This document shows positions 12,637-20,089 of a stretch of DNA of 20,233 bases, in pieces (within the stretch, counting starts at the first letter, position 1; each line of letters opens with the position of its first letter). This DNA comes from an uncultured Candidatus Nitrosopelagicus sp. GTDB lineage: Archaea; Thermoproteota; Nitrososphaeria; Nitrososphaerales; Nitrosopumilaceae. Made by a program: the position numbers and the translations under genes. The notes beneath the pieces were generated by a model. The model was not told where the DNA came from. It worked only from the letters and a program-made list of their open reading frames with translations, and did not search any database. The stretch lies in the NCBI GenBank assembly GCA_937896695.1, contig CALBOT010000108.1, positions 1 to 20,233 of the forward strand, in the 5' to 3' direction.

Positions 12637-14349
12637 TTATAATTTTGTGCCAAGCTTATCGTGTATTTGTGCAAGAATCATCTTTGCCTTTTCTTTATTT
12701 TCAAATGATTCTCCTTGTTTATCCAAAATAGAATCTATTTCAAATTCTTTATCAGTAAGAATTTCTGCAACATGTTCATCAAGCGTTCCTTTTCCAACAA
12801 GATAATATGCAAAGACAGTGTTTTTCTGGCCTATCCTGTGTAGTCTATCCTCAGCCTGACGATGTATTGCAGGACTCCAATCAAGTTCTGCAAATATCAC
12901 ATATTTTGCATTTGTCAAATTGATTCCCACATTTCCAGCTCTTAATCCGGCAATCATCAATTTTGTTTGTCCTTTTTGGAATCTATCAATTTCACGTTGT
13001 CTAACAACGTCAGTTTGACCACCAATTATTGATGCAGGATTGAAGTCAGCCAAATGATGATGAAGTAAATTGTGTATTGCTTTATGATGACAAAACACTA
13101 CAACACTTTCTTCAATTTCCATGATATCAGTTACAAATCCTGTTACATGTTTTAGTTTAGCAAGACCTGCAGCTTGTCTTTCACTTTCTATTGCTCTATG
13201 ATATGATGCAGATTTATCAAATGCAGATTCTGCATATTTTTGTTCTTCTTCAAGTTTTTTCCAAATTTTACTCAATTCAGCCTTGTAGAATTTCTCATCA
13301 GCATGAATCATTTCAGGATAGCGAACCTTATCTTTTAATTCTTTTAGAACGTCAGATTTTTTTCTTCGCAGCATAACATGTTTTGTTAATTGATTACGTA
13401 ATGTATCACGTTTATTTTCAAGTACTATTGCTTTTCCTTTTTCATTTACATAGCAGAAGTATTCACAGAATTCCTTAAAGCTTCCAAGTAAACCAGGTTT
13501 CAATATATCAACAATTGGCCAGATTTCAGAACCACGATTATAGATAGGAGTTCCCGATAGACCAACCCGATATTTTACACTCTCAAGACCTGCCAATTCT
13601 TTTACTGCAGCATATTTTTGAGTGGTTTTTGATCTAAGATGCTGCACTTCATCACATACAACAGAGCGTATTCCCAATTTCATTAAATCAGGGAGACGTT
13701 TGTACAACAATTCATAATTAATTATGTAAAAATCATATTCACCAAGCTCTGCAGGTTTTCCATTTCTAATCATAGTACTCGAAGGAGTTTCATCTTCAAT
13801 TATTTTTCCATTTTTACCTTTTTTCTTCAAAAATTTTTCAATTTCTCTTTGCCAATTTGTCAGAGTTACAAGTGGTGCAACAATTAACGCAGGGAAAGAA
13901 TTTTTTTCTTTTGAAATGTATGCTAATGTCTGAACCGTTTTACCAAGACCCATTTCATCAGCAAGTAATGCATTTCCGCTAGATTTTATTAGAAAATCCA
14001 AACCTTCTCTTTGGAAATCTAATAGATTGCCTTTGAATTGTTTGCTAGGAGTAGCTTGCTGTAATTTTTCGATTTTTGGTACCTTTGTTTTTTTAATGGT
14101 AAGAGGTGCAATTTTTCGTTTCCATACAGATTTTGACAATAGTTCAAAGGTGTAACGTTCATCAATCATCTTTAATTTCTTGATATTCTCATCATTGTCA
14201 GAAACAATCACTTCATCAGGTTTATCACCATACCATCCACGAGGGATTAATTTTGAAACCATGTTCACAGCACGATTACCAGAAATTTTCCAGCACCAGG
14301 TACCAGAATAACGATCCAATACAAATTCTAATGTTCCAAATTTTTCCAT
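12637..14349 (-). CDS. SNF2-family DNA-dependent ATPase (SMARCAL1/ZRANB3-like core)
   Basis: 570 aa. The first RecA lobe has 'DEMGLGKT' (131-138, Walker A, motif I), 'IVAPLVTLTNWQREIEKF' (motif Ia), 'DEVQ' (233-236, Walker B, motif II, in place of DEAH/DEGH) and 'GLSGTPIYNR' (motif III). The second lobe has 'VVFCHHK', 'LMIAGLRAGNVGINLTNA' (motif V) and 'RQAEDRLHRIGQ' (497-508, motif VI). The N-terminal 100 residues carry a Trp-rich stretch ('TWCWKISGNRAVNMVSKL'), like a small DNA-binding module of the annealing-helicase group. It has no SWIM, bromo, chromo or nuclease domain. It probably remodels protein-DNA complexes or stalled forks and is not a strand-separating helicase. It lies 59 nt after the LON-domain gene, without a strong promoter of its own. 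Confidence 0.93.
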   Translation of the reverse strand: MEKFGTLEFVLDRYSGTWCWKISGNRAVNMVSKLIPRGWYGDKPDEVIVSDNDENIKKLKMIDERYTFELLSKSVWKRKIAPLTIKKTKVPKIEKLQQATPSKQFKGNLLDFQREGLDFLIKSSGNALLADEMGLGKTVQTLAYISKEKNSFPALIVAPLVTLTNWQREIEKFLKKKGKNGKIIEDETPSSTMIRNGKPAELGEYDFYIINYELLYKRLPDLMKLGIRSVVCDEVQHLRSKTTQKYAAVKELAGLESVKYRVGLSGTPIYNRGSEIWPIVDILKPGLLGSFKEFCEYFCYVNEKGKAIVLENKRDTLRNQLTKHVMLRRKKSDVLKELKDKVRYPEMIHADEKFYKAELSKIWKKLEEEQKYAESAFDKSASYHRAIESERQAAGLAKLKHVTGFVTDIMEIEESVVVFCHHKAIHNLLHHHLADFNPASIIGGQTDVVRQREIDRFQKGQTKLMIAGLRAGNVGINLTNAKYVIFAELDWSPAIHRQAEDRLHRIGQKNTVFAYYLVGKGTLDEHVAEILTDKEFEIDSILDKQGESFENKEKAKMILAQIHDKLGTKL

Positions 14350-14408
14350 GTTATGTTTCCGAATTTTAGCTCATAGTTTTTCATCGTTTATGAACTTTAG
14401 GTTTGAAA

Positions 14409-15131
14409 TTATTCGTAGTTTATATCAGATTCCAGTAGTTTTGTAGTTCGTTCTAGTAATTGTTCTAAATTAGTACATTCTAAGATTGGTTGTAGATCTA
14501 ACGGAGTTTCAGAGGCTAACGCACATAATGAATAAACATATTCCATAGTAGGAGTTTCAGTTTTTAGATAGTATTGTTCCAAAACATGGTCTAGTTGATG
14601 AGATGTTAATTCGGAGTTTCCAGAGTTTTTTTTGATTTTATTTTTCCATAAATCCACTAAATTTTCCCAATCTCCAAGAGAAATTGATTCATCTATTTCA
14701 GGAATCATTTCAATTTCAGCTTGTATGTACATTTTCTTTTCAATTCCGTCATTTTGGTGAAGTTGATCAATGATTTTCACGCCTTCTACTGAGAAGGGAT
14801 CATAATCATCAGTTTTTTTTAATGATGGAGGAATCAAATGAACAATTCGGAATTTTCTACGACCTCTGACATTTACAAATAGATGACCGCTAGTTGAATC
14901 CACATCTTTACACTCAGATATTTTTGCAAGAGTTCCAATATCATATGGTGCCTGCCAATTAGACAATGTGGCACTATCATGTCCAAGACAAATTCCAAAT
15001 TCTTTATCCCCAAGCATGCAATCATCAATCATTTGTTTATATCGAGGTTCAAATATTCTAAGAGGAAGATCCTGATTTGGAAATAATACCAAATCCAGAG
15101 GAAATATTGGAATTATCTTAGTTTCACTCAT
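14409..15131 (-). CDS. Stand-alone LON substrate-binding domain protein
   Basis: 240 aa from the ATG at 15129-15131, which a TATA box 25 nt upstream supports over an in-frame start at 15164. The N-terminus 'ETKIIPIFPLDLVLFPNQDLPLRIFEPRYKQMIDDCM' is the classic LON N-domain start, and 'GTLAKISECKDVDSTSGHLFVNVRGRRKFRI' is its second conserved block. There is no AAA+ or Ser-Lys protease part, so it is the short substrate-recognition module, as in bacterial YcfI-like and cereblon-related proteins. It may hand substrates to another protease or chaperone, or have an independent binding role. The 'DYDPFSVEGVKIID' region and the helical C-terminus fit the family. Divergent from the winged-helix/BirA operon and possibly cotranscribed with the SNF2 gene. 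Confidence 0.9.
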   Translation of the reverse strand: MSETKIIPIFPLDLVLFPNQDLPLRIFEPRYKQMIDDCMLGDKEFGICLGHDSATLSNWQAPYDIGTLAKISECKDVDSTSGHLFVNVRGRRKFRIVHLIPPSLKKTDDYDPFSVEGVKIIDQLHQNDGIEKKMYIQAEIEMIPEIDESISLGDWENLVDLWKNKIKKNSGNSELTSHQLDHVLEQYYLKTETPTMEYVYSLCALASETPLDLQPILECTNLEQLLERTTKLLESDINYE

Positions 15132-15149
15132 AATCGACTTATATCCTCT

Positions 15150-15160
15150 TAATATAAAAT
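15150..15160 (-). promoter_or_regulatory. TATA box of the LON-domain gene
   Basis: ATTTTATATTA on the minus strand, centred about 25 nt upstream of the ATG at 15131. Confidence 0.65.
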
Positions 15161-15180
15161 TCAATTACATTTTTAGGTAA

Positions 15181-15190
15181 TATTTTAAAA
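15181..15190 (+). promoter_or_regulatory. TATA-like box of the winged-helix/BirA operon
   Basis: TATTTTAAAA is centred about 26 nt upstream of the ATG at 15212. It lies about 30 bp from the divergent LON box, so the two genes have neighbouring but separate promoters. Confidence 0.55.
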
Positions 15191-15211
15191 AGAAAATATA
15201 AGATATCTAAC

Positions 15212-15727
15212 ATGGATGAAGAAAATAAAGAAACAGTTGTTTTAGGCGTAATTAGTAGAGGTGTGACAAAATTTGATAAGATCTCACGCGATGCAAATGT
15301 TGAACCAAAAGATTTGGAAGCAATTTTACAGAAATTAGAAAATGCAAGATTAATCAAGGTAGATGAAAAGAAAGGATGGCTTGGGACAAAAATTGAGATT
15401 ACCCCAACAGAAGAAGGTTATAGAGAATTTGAACGTAAACTAAAAAGTTTACAAGAAAAATGGGATCAATTAGAAAATACATACAAGTCAGGTAACAAAC
15501 AGGAACTAGAACAGAAATTGAAAGAGGATAAATCATTTTTACCATCAATGATGATGTTTGGAATTGTAGATATGATGATGTTTTCAATGATGTTCAGTAT
15601 GATTGGTGCCAGCATGGGAAGTTTCATTCCAGCAGAAGACATGGGAGGAATGGATGACGGAGCAGATGATATGGGAGGATCCGACATGGGAGATGATGGC
15701 GGATTTGATATCGACATAGGCTTCTAA
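15212..15727 (+). CDS. Winged-helix/coiled-coil protein with a Met-rich segment and a Gly-Asp tail
   Basis: 171 aa. Residues 1-70 look like a winged helix: 'VVLGVISRGVTKFDKISRDANVEPKDLEAILQKLENARLIKVDEKKGWLGTKIEITPTEEGYRE', with a recognition helix about 31-44 and a wing with 'IEITPTEEG'. A charged helix (71-107, probably a coiled coil) follows. Residues 112-136 are packed with ten Met residues plus Phe and Ile ('SMMMFGIVDMMMFSMMFSM'), and the last 30 residues are Gly, Asp and Met ('DMGGMDDGADDMGG'). The Met-rich part could be a short membrane-associated or metal/copper-binding segment; the tail is acidic and flexible. The stop overlaps the BirA ATG (TAATG). Possibly a regulator; no exact family recognised. 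Confidence 0.82.
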   Translation: MDEENKETVVLGVISRGVTKFDKISRDANVEPKDLEAILQKLENARLIKVDEKKGWLGTKIEITPTEEGYREFERKLKSLQEKWDQLENTYKSGNKQELEQKLKEDKSFLPSMMMFGIVDMMMFSMMFSMIGASMGSFIPAEDMGGMDDGADDMGGSDMGDDGGFDIDIGF

Positions 15728-16728
15728 TGTCATACACATCATTTGACAATGTTGGATTAGTGAAAGTTTTATCATTTTTCCAAACTCATGACTCAGAATA
15801 TCTTTCAGGAGAGGATCTTAGTGATGTTTTAAAAATTAGCAGAGTTGCAGTGTGGAAACATATTAAAAAAATTCAAACACTAGGTTATAAAATCGAATCA
15901 AAACAAAAATTAGGATACAGACTGATTGACAATACAGAGAAACTGTTACCATGGGAGATTACACGGGATCTTAAAACAAAACAAATTGGAAAAAGAATTT
16001 ATTATTTTGAAGAAATTGATTCAACACAAAGTTTTGCACAGAATATTGCTGCAGATAAGAAAGAAAACGGCACCATAATCATTGCCGAAAAACAAACAGC
16101 AGGAAGAGGACGTCTAGAGAGAAAATGGACATCGCCTAAAGGAGGAATTTGGTTTTCATTAATCATTCATCCAAAATTTGATGTCTCTAGTTCTACTTTG
16201 ATTCCAATTTTAAGTGCAGTTGCATTATCAAAATCAATCAAATCATCTCTAGGCATAGACACAGAGGTAAAATGGCCAAATGACATTACAATGAAGGGGG
16301 GGAAAGTTGCAGGCATATTGGTTGATGCTTCATTTCAGACAAATAGTATTGATTATCTAATTCTAGGCATCGGAATAAATTTTGATATAGATGTAAAAAA
16401 ACTTGAAAAAAAATTATCAAAAACTCCCAATTTTTATGGAATTAATACACTTAGGAAAAAAAATGATAAAACACCTCCAAAGACATTACTCAAAGAATTT
16501 CTATTACAATTTGAAAAAAATTTATTGCAATTAAACAATGGAGAAAAATCTAAAATCATCAAAGAATGGACTGAAAGAGCATCCGGAATTGGTAAGAAAA
16601 TTACCATCAATACATCAAATGGAAAAATTTCAGGAGTCTCACAAGGAATAGATGATGATGGAGCATTAAAATTAAAAATTAAAAACGAAATAAAGAAAAT
16701 CTATGTAGGCGACGTAGTTTTATCTTAA
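15727..16728 (+). CDS. birA: Bifunctional biotin operon repressor / biotin-protein ligase (BirA)
   Basis: 333 aa. Residues about 12-62 form an N-terminal HTH ('LSGEDLSDVLKISRVAVWKHIKKIQTLGYKIESKQKLGYRL'), so this is the repressor-type ligase. The catalytic part has the biotinyl-AMP loop 'AGRGRLERKW' (125-134), 'KWPND' (182-186) and 'GGKVAGIL' (191-198), all intact. The C-terminal SH3-like domain is present ('ITINTSNGKISGV...YVGDVVLS'). It activates biotin with ATP and attaches it to a carrier Lys, here most likely the biotin carboxyl carrier of the acetyl-/propionyl-CoA carboxylase of the 3-hydroxypropionate/4-hydroxybutyrate carbon-fixation cycle of this group. It is translationally coupled to the winged-helix protein by TAATG. 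Confidence 0.96.
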   Translation: MSYTSFDNVGLVKVLSFFQTHDSEYLSGEDLSDVLKISRVAVWKHIKKIQTLGYKIESKQKLGYRLIDNTEKLLPWEITRDLKTKQIGKRIYYFEEIDSTQSFAQNIAADKKENGTIIIAEKQTAGRGRLERKWTSPKGGIWFSLIIHPKFDVSSSTLIPILSAVALSKSIKSSLGIDTEVKWPNDITMKGGKVAGILVDASFQTNSIDYLILGIGINFDIDVKKLEKKLSKTPNFYGINTLRKKNDKTPPKTLLKEFLLQFEKNLLQLNNGEKSKIIKEWTERASGIGKKITINTSNGKISGVSQGIDDDGALKLKIKNEIKKIYVGDVVLS

Positions 16729-16759
16729 TTCACACAAAAATAATCCATTTTGTAGAATC

Positions 16760-16769
16760 ATTTAATTTT
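16760..16769 (+). promoter_or_regulatory. TATA-like element of the metzincin gene
   Basis: ATTTAATTTT is centred about 26 nt upstream of the GTG at 16790 and supports that start. The ATG at 16788 is in another frame and soon meets a stop. Confidence 0.6.
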
Positions 16770-16789
16770 GAAAACTTAAGAAAAAACAT

Positions 16790-18262
16790 GTGCAGAAAAA
16801 TCTATTTGTAAAATATTCATTGACCGCATTAGCAACTTTTGTGCTATTACTATCTACAAGTATTGACGATGCATACAGTGAAGGAATTAGAGATGTTCCA
16901 AACCTATACGAAGAAGCAAACGGACATTTTATGAATGGTGAATATCATGAAGCAATTGAAATTTATGATAAAATTTTAGAGATTTCCCCTACAAATGCAA
17001 AGACATCATTAATGAAAGGAATTGCATTGGATAATCTTGAAAGACACAAGGCTTCAATTTTAGAATTTTACAAAGTTAACCAGCAAGAACCAGAAAATAT
17101 TACAGCATTGATTGGTTTAGGAGTTGGATTTGGAAATTACGGAGAATACAAACAAGCGCTAGCATATTTTGAACAAGCATATGAATTGGCACCAGATAAT
17201 CATGTTGTAAAAAATTATTATGAATTTGCAACTAAGACTGTAAAGAAATATCCTTACAATGAGGCTGAAAAGCCAGAGGTATTTACACTTAACATTCCAC
17301 AAACAGTTCCATCCTGGATAAAAAACACTGCAGGATGGTGGGCCACAGACAAAATTCCTGATGAAGAATTCGTCAAATCATTACAATTTCTAATTGAAAA
17401 TCAAATCATATCTATAGAATCACCTAATAAAACAGAATCTTCTTTGGAGTCAATTCCACCCTGGATAAAGAACACTGCAGGATGGTGGGCCACAGACAAA
17501 ATTCCTGATGAAGAATTTCTAAAAGGAATAAATTTTTTGATTGATAACGGTTTTCTCATTATTGACTTGCCAGAAGTACAAGGATTATCTCAAGAAAAAA
17601 AGAAAATTAATGATAGAAATCAATGGGAGTTTTCCAGATATATAGACAGAATTGAGAATATTGTGAATGAAGATAAACGATACATAGAGTATCCAAACCC
17701 AAGTAATGATGTAATCAAGAAATTTTTGAGAGACTATGTAAAATGGAATTATGACCAACAAGTTGAAATTGGGAATCAAGGATTTCCAAATCCAGAATAT
17801 ATGCTAATAGATAACGTCTACCATTTAGAATACAAAATTTATGTTAATGAACAGCCTGCAGCATTGCCATTAGATCATGTGAGTACATTGACAAACTCAT
17901 TTGAAATGTGGGAAGATATGGAATTTAATGCCAGTGATGGCAAAGCAGTTAAGATTAATTTTGTTACAACTAAAACAAAAACTAATGCAAATCTTTGGGT
18001 GACATGGGTTGTTAGAGACTTGGGAGAAGGAGTATTAGGTCATGCAAATCTTGGAAAAGGAATTGTAGAGGTAGCATTGGGCGGTTATGGATGTGATGGT
18101 AATTTTCAATTATTTCATGTAGATACAGTAGAATATATCATGACACACGAATTAGGTCACGGAATAGGATTGAAACATAGTAAGGATCCAAATAGCATAA
18201 TGTATCCATCAATGAAAAATACACAATATGCATATTGTATGTTAGATGTTGATAAAAAATAA
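16790..18262 (+). CDS. Secreted TPR / AGWWA-repeat / metzincin zinc protease
   Basis: 490 aa from a GTG. Signal peptide at 1-30. Residues 37-140 are three TPR-like motifs ('NGEYHEAIEIYDKILEISPTN', 'YGEYKQALAYFEQAYELAPDN'). Two AGWWA repeats follow (174-210 and 223-258), each 'P.WIKNTAGWWATDKIPDEEF'. The catalytic part (about 275-490) ends in 'HELGHGIGLKH' (453-463), with H453, E454, H457 and H463 for zinc and catalysis, and 'SIMYP' (469-473) is the Met-turn. That is the metzincin (matrixin-like) signature HExxHxxGxxH plus Met-turn. C435 and C483 may form a disulfide. It is probably secreted and cell-surface retained, acting on extracellular protein. No Cys-switch propeptide is seen, so the TPR/AGWWA half could be a regulatory or adhesion module. 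Confidence 0.93.
   Translation: MQKNLFVKYSLTALATFVLLLSTSIDDAYSEGIRDVPNLYEEANGHFMNGEYHEAIEIYDKILEISPTNAKTSLMKGIALDNLERHKASILEFYKVNQQEPENITALIGLGVGFGNYGEYKQALAYFEQAYELAPDNHVVKNYYEFATKTVKKYPYNEAEKPEVFTLNIPQTVPSWIKNTAGWWATDKIPDEEFVKSLQFLIENQIISIESPNKTESSLESIPPWIKNTAGWWATDKIPDEEFLKGINFLIDNGFLIIDLPEVQGLSQEKKKINDRNQWEFSRYIDRIENIVNEDKRYIEYPNPSNDVIKKFLRDYVKWNYDQQVEIGNQGFPNPEYMLIDNVYHLEYKIYVNEQPAALPLDHVSTLTNSFEMWEDMEFNASDGKAVKINFVTTKTKTNANLWVTWVVRDLGEGVLGHANLGKGIVEVALGGYGCDGNFQLFHVDTVEYIMTHELGHGIGLKHSKDPNSIMYPSMKNTQYAYCMLDVDKK
17314..17370 (+). repeat. Internal 57-bp direct repeat, copy 1
   Basis: This stretch encodes 'WIKNTAGWWATDKIPDEEF' and is repeated 147 bp further on at 17461-17517, with 56 of 57 bases identical (A versus G at one position). 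Confidence 0.9.
17461..17517 (+). repeat. Internal 57-bp direct repeat, copy 2
   Basis: Second copy of the repeat at 17314-17370. The flanking codons diverge on both sides, which suggests recent copying or gene conversion of only the core of the repeat. Confidence 0.9.
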
Positions 18263-18266
18263 TTAG

Positions 18267-18410
18267 ATGAAAATATTCTATTGTTCTAAAGTATTTTTGT
18301 TAAGAGGAAATTCTCCTGACAATTTTTGTTGTATACATGGAAAAGGTTGTAATCTTTTGGCTTTTCTAACGATGATTTTTTTATTATTATCATTTCATGA
18401 ATGTTTTTAG
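18267..18410 (+). CDS. Possible 47-aa Cys-rich small protein
   Basis: An ATG just after the metzincin stop opens a 48-codon frame ending at TAG 18408-18410. The product has six Cys in 47 residues ('FYCSKVFLLRGNSPDNFCC', 'HGKGCN') followed by a hydrophobic stretch 'LLAFLTMIFLLLSFH'. That would suit a small metal-binding protein with a membrane segment, or a piece of chance sequence. The TATA spacing used by other genes is missing, so it would be read from the metzincin transcript. The only support is the frame and its composition. Confidence 0.3.
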   Translation: MKIFYCSKVFLLRGNSPDNFCCIHGKGCNLLAFLTMIFLLLSFHECF

Positions 18411-18459
18411 ATGTGTGTAAAGAGTTTCAATATATGGTCTAAGAATATAGAATGATTAT

Positions 18460-18476
18460 ATTGTAAAACATACAAT
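18460..18476. promoter_or_regulatory. Inverted repeat upstream of TFB-2
   Basis: ATTGTA-aaaca-TACAAT: two perfect 6-bp arms around a 5-nt spacer, about 25 bp upstream of the TATA box. It could be a binding site for a dimeric regulator, but such short AT-rich palindromes also arise by chance. Confidence 0.3.
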
Positions 18477-18500
18477 TAACCAGAAGATTAGTTGTGAAAT

Positions 18501-18509
18501 CATATTAAC
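18501..18509 (+). promoter_or_regulatory. TATA box of TFB-2
   Basis: CATATTAAC is centred about 26 nt upstream of the TTG at 18531 and supports that start. The codon just before the TTG is TAG. Confidence 0.65.
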
Positions 18510-18530
18510 TTCAAATTAGAATTAGAGTAG

Positions 18531-19433
18531 TTGAAAACAACTAACGAACAAAGATGTCCTTCTTGTAACAAAGCAACATTGATCACGGATGATAATTCAG
18601 GAGAAATTGTCTGTAAATCATGTGGGATCGTATTATCAGAAGGAAGTGAAGCAAGCGGTCCCGAATGGAGATCGTTTGCAAATGATGGAGTAGACAAGAG
18701 TAGAACCGGAACAGGTACATCAATAACCATGCATGATATGGGATTATCCACAGTTATCGGTGCTGTAAACAAAGACGCAACAGGAAAACCACTTTCTTCG
18801 GCAATGAAACAATCATTTGATAGAATTAGAACATGGGATAGTAGATCACAAGCTCATTCATCTATTGACAAAAATTTGAGACAAGCACTAAGTGAAATGG
18901 ATAAACTAAAAGACAAATTATCATTAACAGATGCAGTAATTGAAAAAGCCGCATATATTTACCGAAAAGCCATTGAGAAGAAATTAGTAAAAGGACGTTC
19001 AATTCAAGGGTTAGTAGCAGCATGTGTTTATGCAGCATGTAGAGATACAGAAACACCTAGAACCCTAGATAATGTTGCTGATGGAATAAACATTAGACGA
19101 AAAGATGTAGCTAGGTGTTATAGGTTGGTCTTTAGAGAATTAGATCTTAAAGTTCCAGTGGCAGACCCAATTAATGGAATTCCAAGAATTGCAAGTGTTG
19201 CCGGATTAGGCGAAAAAACAAAACGAAAAGCAGTTGAAATTTTAAGAAAAGCAAAAAAGATCGGAGTAGTTGCTGGAAAAGATCCCACAGGATTAGCTGC
19301 TGCTGCACTATATCTTGCATGCATTACAGAAGGTGGAAATAAAACACAGAAAGAAATTTCAGAAGCATCAGGTGTCACAGAAGTAACAATTCGTAACAGA
19401 TGTGCAGGTTTAAAGACATTCCTAGATAAATAA
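18531..19433 (+). CDS. tfb: Transcription initiation factor B (TFB-2, conventional)
   Basis: 300 aa from a TTG. It has an intact N-terminal zinc ribbon with C9-x-x-C12 and C28-x-x-C31 ('CPSC', 'CKSCG') and the B-reader 'GPEWRSF' (43-49). The B-linker 'HDMGLSTVIG...KDATGKPL' follows, then two cyclin folds: 'LSLTDAVIEKAAYIYRKAIEKKLVKGRSIQGLVAACVYAACR' in repeat 1 and 'LGEKTKRKAVEILRKAKKIG...DPTGLAAAALYLAC' plus the HTH 'KTQKEISEASGVTEVTIRNRC' in repeat 2. It recruits RNA polymerase to the TBP-TATA complex. Length and motifs are those of a normal archaeal TFB. It converges on the membrane-protein gene with only 2 nt between stops. It is a paralogue of TFB-1 at 5488. Confidence 0.97.
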   Translation: MKTTNEQRCPSCNKATLITDDNSGEIVCKSCGIVLSEGSEASGPEWRSFANDGVDKSRTGTGTSITMHDMGLSTVIGAVNKDATGKPLSSAMKQSFDRIRTWDSRSQAHSSIDKNLRQALSEMDKLKDKLSLTDAVIEKAAYIYRKAIEKKLVKGRSIQGLVAACVYAACRDTETPRTLDNVADGINIRRKDVARCYRLVFRELDLKVPVADPINGIPRIASVAGLGEKTKRKAVEILRKAKKIGVVAGKDPTGLAAAALYLACITEGGNKTQKEISEASGVTEVTIRNRCAGLKTFLDK

Positions 19434-19435
19434 AA

Positions 19436-19993
19436 TCATCCCATATCTTCCAAAGGATCCTTTTCACGTCTACGCATTATAGAAAAAATCCCAAGAGTCA
19501 TTCCAAGCTGATACATAACGTACAGAATTATTTGGAAAGTACTTGGCACATAGTCAGTAAATCTACCCAACAATGCAATAATGAAAACAATCACACTTAT
19601 TGTAAAAATAAAATATCTAGAGATACTATTCAGTTCAGCAAACCTAAACAAGAGAATCAAGGTAATAGAAATGAATATTCCTGTAACAGCTATAATTCCT
19701 GCATTTAATCCAAGAATATCAATAAGTAAAAGAAATGCAGCTTCAGGAGTTTCAGGAATTACAAATTCAGTGAATTGAACTTTTGAAGGCTCTGCAAATT
19801 TTGAAATATTTCCAGCTGCATTTATTGAAAACAATACGAGAAGTGTTATTGACACGCCTTTTGCATATTTTTTTAATTTGGGAAATTTCCGTCTTATTCC
19901 ACGAGCAAGAATTGCACCTTGCAAAAGACCAATTCCAAAAACAATAGCAAATGTATAGTAATAGTATTCTTCGGCTAGTTGAAGTATATCCAA
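19436..19993 (-). CDS. Hypothetical membrane protein with about five helices
   Basis: 185 aa from a TTG, with a TATA-like element about 27 nt upstream. Predicted helices lie at about 12-30, 46-64, 94-116, 125-143 and 152-172. The loop 'RGIRRKFPKLKKYAKG' after helix 1 and the tail 'MRRREKDPLEDMG' are basic, which by the positive-inside rule puts both in the cytoplasm. The loop between helices 2 and 3 ('SKFAEPSKVQFTEFVIPETPEAA') is likely outside. No catalytic motif, Cys or His cluster is visible, so it may be a small integral membrane protein of unknown role. Confidence 0.78.
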   Translation of the reverse strand: MDILQLAEEYYYYTFAIVFGIGLLQGAILARGIRRKFPKLKKYAKGVSITLLVLFSINAAGNISKFAEPSKVQFTEFVIPETPEAAFLLLIDILGLNAGIIAVTGIFISITLILLFRFAELNSISRYFIFTISVIVFIIALLGRFTDYVPSTFQIILYVMYQLGMTLGIFSIMRRREKDPLEDMG

Positions 19994-20015
19994 TCTTGTT
20001 TTATTTAATTAACGA

Positions 20016-20025
20016 CTATTTTAAA
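20016..20025 (-). promoter_or_regulatory. TATA-like element of the membrane-protein gene
   Basis: The minus strand reads TTTAAAATAG here, centred about 27 nt before the TTG at 19993. Confidence 0.5.
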
Positions 20026-20089
20026 GTCTAAGATTACAATAAACAGACTAGAATCAAAAAATTGAATAGACTTTTCAACACATAAAATA

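Noticed and set aside
16788..16811. ATG at 16788 as the metzincin start
   Set aside because: It is in another frame and reaches a stop after seven codons; the GTG at 16790 opens the long frame.
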